The notes under the pieces are model-generated. The model was not told the origin of the DNA. It ran no database searches and saw only the letters and a list, made by a program, of their open reading frames with translations. The translations under genes and the position numbers were made by a program. A stretch of 6,006 nucleotides of DNA from Chitinophaga pinensis (GTDB lineage Bacteria; Bacteroidota; Bacteroidia; SXHM01). The stretch spans positions 1 to 6,006 of the forward strand of contig CAMDBK010000192.1 in the NCBI GenBank assembly GCA_945889235.1, written 5' to 3'. This document shows positions 1 through 5,153 of the stretch, piece by piece (position 1 is the stretch's first letter; each line of letters opens with the position of its first letter).

Positions 1-666
1 AGTTTCACTTCTTCAGGAATTGAAATTCCGGGAAATGCAGATGATAATCTTTGTGTTAAAGCCTACCATCTTATCAGTAAGGATTATCCTATGCCAGCGA
101 TTAAAATTCATTTGCATAAGATAATACCTATTGGTGCAGGATTAGGAGGTGGTTCTGCTGATGCAGCTTTTTTTATCAATCTGTTGAATGAACTTTTTGA
201 ACTCAATCTTGCATGGGGAGAGAAACATCATTATGCCCGACAATTAGGTAGTGATTGCCCTTTCTTTATTGCCAACAAACCTGCTTTTGCTTTTGAGCGC
301 GGTGATAAATTAGATTTTCTGGAAGTTGATTTAAAAGGTTATCACTTAGCACTTGTTCATCCCGGAGTTCATGTTTCTACACCATTAGCTTATTCGTTGG
401 TAAAGCCTGCTATGCCAAAGACTTCATTAAAGGAGTTAATTCAGTTGCCCGTTGAACAATGGAACGGGAAAATTATCAATGATTTTGAAAAGCTTGTGAT
501 GGAAATGTTTCCTGAAATAGCTACTATAAAGGATGAACTTTACAAAGCAGGTGCAGTTTATGCTTCCATGAGTGGAAGTGGTTCTGTAGTGTTTGGTGTC
601 TTTAAAAACAAGCCTGAGTTACCGGCATTTCCTGCAAACTATTTTGTCCGGCAGGAAGAGTTATAA
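1..666 (+). CDS. ispE: 4-diphosphocytidyl-2-C-methyl-D-erythritol kinase, 5'-truncated by window edge
   Basis: IspE is a cytosolic GHMP-family kinase of the non-mevalonate (MEP) isoprenoid pathway. It phosphorylates the 2-hydroxyl of CDP-methylerythritol using ATP. The reading frame is open from base 1, so the gene begins outside the window. The internal ATG at 91 is not the start, because the upstream codons already read as IspE (FTSSGIEIPGNADDNLCVKAY). The 221 visible codons include the glycine-rich ATP loop PIGAGLGGGSADAA (from base 127), the GSDCPFF segment whose Asp (253-255) matches the catalytic Asp of the family, and the C-terminal GHMP motif MSGSGSVVFGVF (near 568-603). Family members have about 270 residues, so roughly 45-50 N-terminal residues are missing. 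The TAA stop (664-666) lies at the edge of a palindromic repeat. The gene converges on ftcD, which is unrelated in pathway. Confidence 0.95.
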   Translation, partial: SFTSSGIEIPGNADDNLCVKAYHLISKDYPMPAIKIHLHKIIPIGAGLGGGSADAAFFINLLNELFELNLAWGEKHHYARQLGSDCPFFIANKPAFAFERGDKLDFLEVDLKGYHLALVHPGVHVSTPLAYSLVKPAMPKTSLKELIQLPVEQWNGKIINDFEKLVMEMFPEIATIKDELYKAGAVYASMSGSGSVVFGVFKNKPELPAFPANYFVRQEEL

Positions 667-723
667 TCACAGAGGCACGGAGACACTGAGAAAACTCTGT
701 GGCTTTGTGTCTCTGTGTGATTA
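664..723. repeat. Palindromic repeat element A, 3 + 3 inverted 8-base units
   Basis: This element fills the whole gap between the convergent genes ispE and ftcD. The left arm is three 8-base units, TCACAGAG, GCACGGAG and ACACTGAG (667-690). The loop is AAAA (691-694). The right arm is three units in inverted orientation, CTCTGTGG, CTTTGTGT and CTCTGTGT (695-718). All six units fit NCACNRAG when read in one direction. The outer flanks TAATCAC (664-670) and GTGATTA (717-723) are exact reverse complements and contain the stop codons of both genes. The RNA would fold into a long imperfect hairpin from either strand. It could therefore act as a bidirectional terminator, but there is no U-tract on either side. 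I recall similar CACAGAG-type intergenic repeats being common in environmental Bacteroidota; this was not checked by a search. Confidence 0.85.
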
Positions 724-2397
724 AATAATCTTCGCATTCACAATTTTTAAAATCTCTGCCTCTTCTGCCTGAGTTTTATTCTCTATTTCCTGTCCTTTTG
801 CAAGAATATCTTTCACAAAATCTTTATCCTCCAATCCCGCTGCATTTATCTTCACATTCAGAAAAGCACCCATCACCGCAGAGCGTGCACACAATGCTCC
901 AACACCGGCATCTGAAACAGAATTAGGATTTCCTGTTTCTGCCATTGCTTTTATAATTTCCAATGAAGAGTAACAAAGTTGCATCACTCTGTACGGAACT
1001 TCAGTTGCATATTTTGTTGCTTCCTGAATGGCTTGTGTCCGTGCTTTCTTTTCTTCATCGGTTGCTTTTGGTAAACCAAACGCAGTCATAATTTTATTAA
1101 ACGCATTGGTGTCTTCATCTACCAACTTCAAAAGCTCATCTTTTATCTTTTGTCCTTTCTCAGCCCAATCAGAAAACTCTTCCCAACGCTCATCCCAACC
1201 TTGTTTGTGTGAGGAGAGATTGGCAACCATAGTACCCAATGAAATACCTAATGCACCAATATATGCAGAGATGCTGCCACCTCCCGGTGCAGGACTTTCA
1301 CTTGCTGTTTCATCTGCAAAGTCAGCAAGGTTCATTCTGATGAGTTTTGCTTTTGACGGGTCTTTCAACAAGTATTCTATCACACGTTCTTCGGGTTTGA
1401 AAGGTGCTAGTTCATCTAATCCTAATGACTTTACTGCAATTTTGATTAACTCTTTTTCAGAAACTCCTGTTGAACGTTTCTGTTTTTTTAGAAAATATTT
1501 TCCGGCATCTAATAAAGAATTCAGTGGAATTAATCCAACCAACTCAGAACCTGTTGCACGCATACCACGCTCTGTTGCTTTTTTGCTGACTTCATCAAAA
1601 GCAATGTGGACAGGCGTTACATTGATATTGGTAAGATTAATAGATATCTGTGCTACACCATATTCTTCAATATACCAACCGATAGCTTTAACACTTTTCA
1701 ATGTTCCGGGAATGGAAACAGGATTACCATTTGCATCTTTTACAACTTTGCCTTTCTCATCTTTTTTTGTGCGACCTGCTTCACGCACATCAAAGGCAAC
1801 AGCATTTGCTCTGCGGGTTGAAGTAGTGTTCAGATTTACATTGTATGCTACAAGAAAATCTCTTGCACCAATAACTGTTGCACCGCGTTTTGCATCAAAT
1901 TCAGCAGGGCCAAAATCGGGTTTCCATTCGGCAAGTTTTATCTTCTTAAAAAAACCTTCATACTCACCTGCGCGAATAACAGATAGGTTATTACGCGCAG
2001 TATTCTTCTGTGCGCTTTCATACAGGTAAACAGGAATATTTAAATCTTCACCAACGCGCTTTGCCAGTTGCTGAGCATATCTAGCGGTCTCTTCCATTGT
2101 AATTCCTGCAATAGGAATAAACGGACAAACATCAGTAGCTCCCATGCGAGGATGCTCACCTTTGTGTTTGCTCATATCAATTAGCTCACCTGCTTTTTTA
2201 ATTGCACTGAAAGCCGCTGCTACACATGCTTCAGGACTTCCGACAAATGTTACAACTGTTCTGTTTGTCGCTTTTCCGGGATCAACATTCAGCAGTTTCA
2301 CGCCTTCTGTTTTTTCAATTTCATCCGTAATCTGCTTGATGATTGATAAATCATTGCCTTCAGAAAAGTTAGGCACACATTCAATTAATTGATTCAT
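721..2397 (-). CDS. ftcD: Bifunctional glutamate formimidoyltransferase / formimidoyl-THF cyclodeaminase
   Basis: This fused enzyme completes histidine degradation. It moves the formimino group from N-formimino-L-glutamate to tetrahydrofolate, then deaminates 5-formimino-THF to 5,10-methenyl-THF and ammonia. The 558 residues contain an N-terminal formiminotransferase part (about 1-330; start LIECVPNFSEG; KGEHPRMGATDVCPF with His82 at the catalytic position known from the mammalian enzyme). A C-terminal cyclodeaminase helical domain (about 350-558) follows, with SPAPGGGSISAYIGALG at 368-384, VDEDTNAF at 426-433 and NSVSDAGVGALCARSAVMGA at 492-511. The length agrees with full-length fused FTCD (about 540-560 residues). 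A Lys/Asp-rich loop at about 210-228 looks like a normal family variation. The ATG at 2395-2397 leads directly into the conserved N-terminus; upstream is A-rich with no Shine-Dalgarno. The gene is 65 bases downstream of hutI and probably cotranscribed, with repeat element B between. Its TAA (721-723) lies in the outer arm of element A. Confidence 0.96.
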   Translation of the reverse strand: MNQLIECVPNFSEGNDLSIIKQITDEIEKTEGVKLLNVDPGKATNRTVVTFVGSPEACVAAAFSAIKKAGELIDMSKHKGEHPRMGATDVCPFIPIAGITMEETARYAQQLAKRVGEDLNIPVYLYESAQKNTARNNLSVIRAGEYEGFFKKIKLAEWKPDFGPAEFDAKRGATVIGARDFLVAYNVNLNTTSTRRANAVAFDVREAGRTKKDEKGKVVKDANGNPVSIPGTLKSVKAIGWYIEEYGVAQISINLTNINVTPVHIAFDEVSKKATERGMRATGSELVGLIPLNSLLDAGKYFLKKQKRSTGVSEKELIKIAVKSLGLDELAPFKPEERVIEYLLKDPSKAKLIRMNLADFADETASESPAPGGGSISAYIGALGISLGTMVANLSSHKQGWDERWEEFSDWAEKGQKIKDELLKLVDEDTNAFNKIMTAFGLPKATDEEKKARTQAIQEATKYATEVPYRVMQLCYSSLEIIKAMAETGNPNSVSDAGVGALCARSAVMGAFLNVKINAAGLEDKDFVKDILAKGQEIENKTQAEEAEILKIVNAKII

Positions 2398-2411
2398 GGT
2401 TTTATTTTTTT

Positions 2412-2470
2412 ACCACTAAGAACACAAGTTCACTTAGTTTTTTCTTGGTGTTCTAAGTGTACTTAGTGGT
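2412..2470. repeat. Palindromic repeat element B, 3 + 3 inverted ~9-base units
   Basis: The left arm has units ACCACTAAG, AACACAAG and TTCACTTAG (2412-2437). The spacer is TTTTTT (2438-2443). The right arm has CTTGGTGTT, CTAAGTGTA and CTTAGTGGT (2444-2470), which read inverted as AACACCAAG, TACACTTAG and ACCACTAAG. The outermost units are exact reverse complements; the inner ones match imperfectly, and one left unit is a base short. The element lies between hutI and ftcD and overlaps the end of hutI, providing its last codons and stop. The ftcD start is 14 bases away from it. In an hutI-ftcD transcript it would form a long hairpin that could attenuate transcription or affect mRNA stability. 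The layout repeats that of element A with a different unit length. Confidence 0.85.
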
Positions 2471-3746
2471 GAATAATATTTCCGTTAATAATTACTGTTT
2501 CAATATTGTTACTTGCAAATGAATAAGGTAAAAATGCATACGAAGAAATTTCTTTCGTAATAAAAACATTCGCTTGTTTGCCAATGGCAATACTACCATG
2601 TGTTTGACTTAACCCCATTGCATAAGCTGAGTTTATTGTTGCAGCATTGATTGCTTCTTCGGGTGTCATCTTATATTGAATACAAGCCAATGAAACCATA
2701 AAGTTCATATTGCCGCTGGGCGAGCTTCCCGGGTTATAATCACTGGCAATTGCAACAGGTAAACCTGCATCTATAATTTTACGTGCAGGAGGAAAAGGTT
2801 CCTGTAAAAAGAATTGTGCGCCCGGTAAAATAGTCGGCATGGTTTGAGAGTTCTTCAATGCAATTATGTCTTCATCGTTTACATATTCCAAGTGGTCAAC
2901 ACTGATAGCACCAACTGATACTCCTGCTTTTACTCCGCCTGAATTACTTAATTGTTCTGCATGAACTTTTGGAATTAATCCATAGCTTTTTGCAGCAGTG
3001 AGAATATTAATTGTTTCTTCAGCTGTATAATATCCATGCTCACAAAACACATCGCAATAATCTGCCAGGTTTTCTGCGGCAATCTGAGGCAGCATTTCAT
3101 TTATGATTAGTTGAATATATTTTTCTTTTTTCTGAAAACCTTCAAGGCTTTTAAAACCTTGAAGGTTTGGAATATCAGCAGGAACTGCATGTGCGCCAAG
3201 GAATGTAGCTTTGATGGTAAGTGGTGAAAGTGCTTTCAGCTTTTTAATAACACGCAGCATTTTCAGTTCTGCTTCTACTGAAAGTCCGTACCCGCTTTTG
3301 ATTTCAATTGCTCCGGTTCCCTGCATCATCACTTCGTTCAATCGCTTCAAAGCACTTTCCACTAATTCATCTTCACTTGCTTCGCGTAACTTCTTTGCAG
3401 AGTTTAGAATTCCTCCACCGCGGTGTGCAATTTGTTGGTAAGTTAATCCGTTTATTCTGTCCACAAATTCCTGCTCGCGACTGGCAGCAAAAACAATATG
3501 CGTGTGCGAATCGCACCAAGATGGAAACACCAATTTATCTGTTGCATCAATCACCTGTAAACCGCTCCAGTCAGTAATCCCGGGGAAGTCATCCATCTTT
3601 CCGAAATCAACAATCTTATCTTCTTCAATGGCAAGCCATGCATTTTCAATGCAGGGAAGAACTTTCATGTCAGCGCCTGCAACTTTCAGTCGCGGGTTTT
3701 CTTCCGCCTGCACCAGCGTTTTTATATTCTTGATTAGCAGTTTCAT
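2463..3746 (-). CDS. hutI: Imidazolonepropionase
   Basis: HutI is a cytosolic metal-dependent amidohydrolase that opens 4-imidazolone-5-propionate to N-formimino-L-glutamate, the substrate of the downstream FtcD. The 427-residue protein shows the family's metal and substrate motifs: DSHTH (His81, His83), FLGAH (His186), VHAEQ (His262, Glu264) and ASDYNPGSSPSGN (Asp336). EFVDRINGLTYQQIAHRGGGI (93-113) is the typical substrate-site segment. The open frame extends upstream to 3932, but the ATG at 3744-3746 is preferred. It begins MKLLIKNIKTLV like other family members, and the extra 62 residues look non-native and would overlap the divergent neighbour. Residues 194-205 (NLQGFKSLEGFQ) are encoded by an in-frame palindrome (3136-3168) and have no obvious place in HutI, lying between GAHAVPADIP and KKEKYIQLIINEMLP. 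The final His-His and the stop come from repeat element B. No hutH, hutU or hut regulator is present in the window. Confidence 0.96.
   Translation of the reverse strand: MKLLIKNIKTLVQAEENPRLKVAGADMKVLPCIENAWLAIEEDKIVDFGKMDDFPGITDWSGLQVIDATDKLVFPSWCDSHTHIVFAASREQEFVDRINGLTYQQIAHRGGGILNSAKKLREASEDELVESALKRLNEVMMQGTGAIEIKSGYGLSVEAELKMLRVIKKLKALSPLTIKATFLGAHAVPADIPNLQGFKSLEGFQKKEKYIQLIINEMLPQIAAENLADYCDVFCEHGYYTAEETINILTAAKSYGLIPKVHAEQLSNSGGVKAGVSVGAISVDHLEYVNDEDIIALKNSQTMPTILPGAQFFLQEPFPPARKIIDAGLPVAIASDYNPGSSPSGNMNFMVSLACIQYKMTPEEAINAATINSAYAMGLSQTHGSIAIGKQANVFITKEISSYAFLPYSFASNNIETVIINGNIIHH
3136..3168. repeat. 33-base palindrome inserted in frame within hutI (element C)
   Basis: Perfect 12-base arms, AAACCTTCAAGG (3136-3147) and CCTTGAAGGTTT (3157-3168), flank CTTTTAAAA, whose TTTTAAAA also self-pairs. 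The whole is palindromic apart from one unpaired C (3148). Its length of 33 is a multiple of three, and it reads through hutI without a stop as part of NLQGFKSLEGFQ (residues 194-205). It resembles, by analogy only, the Rickettsia palindromic elements that insert in frame into protein genes. I recall CCTTCAAGG/CCTTGAAGG palindromes as common intergenic repeats in Bacteroidota, but other copies cannot be checked here. Confidence 0.85.
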
Positions 3747-3831
3747 GAATAAATCATCACGTTTCAAAGATGCAAAAATTTGTTTGCAATAAGGATTTAG
3801 CTTTTCTTTGTTGAAACGAAAAACTATAAAA
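3747..3831. promoter_or_regulatory. Divergent promoter region between hutI and the small secreted protein gene
   Basis: These 85 AT-rich bases separate two start codons pointing away from each other, so promoters for both directions should lie here or slightly inside the genes. On the + strand TAGCTTTT (3798-3805) matches seven of eight positions of the Bacteroidota -7 box TAnnTTTG. TTTG at 3779-3782 could be its -33 box, but the 15-base spacing is shorter than usual. On the - strand a CATCTTTG-like -7 box lies near 3765-3772 with no good -33 partner. No clear operator or inverted repeat for a hut regulator is visible. The position is secure by layout; the individual boxes are weak guesses. 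Confidence 0.35.
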
Positions 3832-4260
3832 ATGAAAAAACTATTAGTAATACTTGCAGTTCTTACTGCCAACACTCTTCTTGCAACTCCTCCGAAAGAA
3901 GGTAAACTTACCGTTTCATGGGTATTCTGCAATATTGTAGAAGGTTATGACCACGATACAAAATGTGTAGTTTTTATTGATGATAAACAGGTTGGCGAAT
4001 CAACTGTAAATAAAGAAAGCCATAAAAATTCAATTACTGTAACGGCTTCTCCCGGAAAACATAACGTAAGAGTTTTGAACTACGCATTATACGAAGGAAA
4101 CTGGGAAGAACATACAATAGCTAATGAATACAGTATTGATTGCTCGTATGACAACAGCATGTCTATCGGTTCAAAGTCTATGCTTTCGCTGGTTTTTGAT
4201 ATTGACTCAGGAACAACATCTACCAACAAAAAGTTAAAAGGCTGTCCTAAAAAGAAGTAA
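3832..4260 (+). CDS. Small secreted protein of unknown function
   Basis: The family is not recognised. The 142-residue product starts MKKLLVILAVLTANTLLA, a clear Sec signal peptide (two Lys, hydrophobic core), with probable cleavage near residue 18-19, so the mature protein is periplasmic or exported. The rest looks beta-rich. The stretch VVFIDDKQVGESTV...SITVTASPGKHNVRVLNY (46-84) resembles the small beta-sandwich pattern of PEGA-like or carboxypeptidase-regulatory-like domains (a short 'display X, then P-G-K/H' repeat). This is a pattern impression, not an assignment. Four cysteines (33, 45, 104, 138) could form disulfides. The tail is basic (GCPKKK). The ATG at 3832 was chosen over an upstream in-frame TTG at 3808 because it places the lysines at the signal-peptide start. 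It is divergent from hutI, and its TAA directly abuts the end of the PAP2 gene. A hairpin just downstream (4284-4319) may terminate it. Confidence 0.8.
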   Translation: MKKLLVILAVLTANTLLATPPKEGKLTVSWVFCNIVEGYDHDTKCVVFIDDKQVGESTVNKESHKNSITVTASPGKHNVRVLNYALYEGNWEEHTIANEYSIDCSYDNSMSIGSKSMLSLVFDIDSGTTSTNKKLKGCPKKK

Positions 4261-5109
4261 TCAATTTAGCGGAATAACAATGTTAAGCCCTGTAGTATTG
4301 CGAGATACTACGGGGCTTATTTGTATCCCCCAATTGTTGTGGCTATAAATAAGTTTGCCGATACCATAACCAACAACTGCTCCTATAAAAACATCGGATG
4401 CCCAGTGCCTGTTGTCATGTATTCGAGAGAGTGAAGCAATGCCTGCTATGGTGTAAACTAATGGTGGAATTAGTCGTTTGTCTTTGTATTCGCAGGCAAT
4501 GATAGTGGCGATGGAAAAGAAGGTTGAAGTATGTCCGGAGAAGAACGATTCGTTCTTCCAGTTACCTCCAAAACTATCGAAGATATACGGGTTGTCCGTT
4601 GCATCAGGTCTGTGTCGCTGGAAAGCAAATTTCATTGCTTGTGTAAATACTCCTGTAAGAACAAATGCTTTTATACCAAGCAAGCCAACTCTCCGGCTTC
4701 GCTCGTTATTCCATATCAAGCCGTGCAAATAAAATCCTGCCATCAAAGGCATGGAGTATGTTCCTTTTCCCCAGGGTTCAAGTCCGTAGCGTGAGATGTC
4801 ATTGGTTAAAGGTGTTCGTAGTTTTTGCGAAAGCTTTTTTATCTCATCATCATAAACAAACAACACACCTGTTGTTGCTCCTATTGCAGCAAGACTAATC
4901 CATTGAGATGCTTTCCATTTTGCAGGTGAAATAATAATATCACGTGTATCTCTTAAATAAGAACCGAAGTATTGTTTATCAAAGCCAGAGCGGGTTTGCT
5001 GATGAAGTTGTTTTGTTTGTGTTGTGTCTTGTGCAACACAAGATGTGGAGATTATTGTAAGGAATAAAGTCCTTACACAGAGTTGCACAAAGATTAGACG
5101 GAGGTTCAC
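4261..5109 (-). CDS. PAP2-family (phosphatidic acid phosphatase type 2) phosphatase, exported, start uncertain
   Basis: This is a member of the PAP2/vanadium haloperoxidase-related acid phosphatases, which hydrolyse lipid phosphates such as phosphatidic acid, undecaprenyl-PP or PGP at the envelope. The substrate cannot be told from sequence. All three catalytic motifs are present: KX6RP as KFAFQRHRP (160-168); SGH at 191-193, preceded by Phe instead of the commoner Pro; and SRX5HX3D as SRIHDNRHWASD (228-239). Hydrophobic segments lie at about 70-87, 118-132, 143-158, 194-205, 214-227 and 240-254. An N-terminal hydrophobic stretch ending STSCVAQ|D (about 15-27) looks like a signal peptide with SPase I cleavage. 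The start is problematic: no in-frame ATG occurs before residue 120, so translation must begin at a non-ATG codon. GTG at 5107-5109 is used here and another GTG occurs at residue 8. The first 13 codons fall in repeat element D, in the same frame as the mazG stop 42 bases upstream. The gene is probably cotranscribed with mazG and converges on the small secreted gene with zero spacing. Confidence 0.88.
   Translation of the reverse strand: MNLRLIFVQLCVRTLFLTIISTSCVAQDTTQTKQLHQQTRSGFDKQYFGSYLRDTRDIIISPAKWKASQWISLAAIGATTGVLFVYDDEIKKLSQKLRTPLTNDISRYGLEPWGKGTYSMPLMAGFYLHGLIWNNERSRRVGLLGIKAFVLTGVFTQAMKFAFQRHRPDATDNPYIFDSFGGNWKNESFFSGHTSTFFSIATIIACEYKDKRLIPPLVYTIAGIASLSRIHDNRHWASDVFIGAVVGYGIGKLIYSHNNWGIQISPVVSRNTTGLNIVIPLN
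4284..4319 (+). terminator. Strong hairpin, probable terminator of the small secreted gene, inside the PAP2 coding end
   Basis: Bases 4284-4298 pair with 4305-4319 (15 base pairs, one of them G-U) around the loop TGCGAG. The hairpin lies 24 bases after the stop codon of the + strand gene and is followed by the T-rich TTATTTGTAT (4317-4326), a reasonable Rho-independent-like layout. It also lies within the C-terminal coding region of the - strand PAP2 gene (about residues 264-275, SPVVSRNTTGLN), so the same bases serve two roles. It could instead be another dispersed palindrome of the kind seen elsewhere in this window. Confidence 0.6.
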
Positions 5110-5113
5110 AGAG
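5073..5113. repeat. Quasi-tandem repeat element D, 10-11-base units
   Basis: Four degenerate units follow each other: TTACACAGAG (5073-5082), TTGCACAAAG (5083-5092), ATTAGACGGAG (5093-5103) and GTTCACAGAG (5104-5113). Each carries the CAC..AG-like core also found in elements A and B, except the third, where GACGGAG replaces it. Unlike A and B there is no inverted partner, so it is a one-sided array. A small perfect hairpin (GTAAGGA 5057-5063 with TCCTTAC 5070-5076) overlaps its left end. Read on the - strand, the array encodes the first 13 residues (MNLRLIFVQLCVR) of the predicted PAP2 protein. Confidence 0.7.
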
Positions 5114-5122
5114 ATTGTTTTT

Positions 5123-5153
5123 CTCCTCCCCTTTGGGGAGGTTGGGTGAGGTT
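5123..5153. repeat. Short C/G-rich palindromic repeat element E in the mazG-PAP2 gap
   Basis: CCTCCCC (5125-5131) pairs perfectly with GGGGAGG (5135-5141) around TTT, in a larger CTCCTCCCC...TTGGGTGAGGTT block that starts directly at the mazG stop codon (TTA at 5152-5154 on the + strand). No run of T follows on the - strand (it reads AGAAAAAC), so it is a poor intrinsic terminator for mazG. I recall this CCTCCCCTTTGGGGAGG...GGGTGAGG block as a dispersed repeat in Bacteroidota genomes; this was not verified. Confidence 0.65.

Noticed and set aside
664..723. CRISPR-like array from the short repeated units in elements A, B and D
   Set aside because: Units are 8-11 bases with no spacers, are degenerate, and are arranged as inverted arms; no cas genes are present.
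1028..2029. Long open frame (333 codons) on the + strand opposite ftcD
   Set aside because: It lies entirely antisense to a well-supported ftcD, its translation is Ser/Phe/Ala-rich with no recognisable motif, and it fits a reverse-strand shadow of codon usage.
2398..2462. Riboswitch or leader regulating ftcD
   Set aside because: The structure is explained by repeat element B; no known riboswitch core is recognisable and the spacer is too short.
3747..3932. 62-residue N-terminal extension of hutI
   Set aside because: The extension has no HutI character, would overlap the start of the divergent secreted-protein gene, and the internal ATG at 3744-3746 gives the usual family N-terminus.
5026..5045. 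Lipobox in the PAP2 protein (STSC)
   Set aside because: The -3 position before Cys24 is Ser and no Leu-like residue fits; an SPase I site after CVA is more likely.
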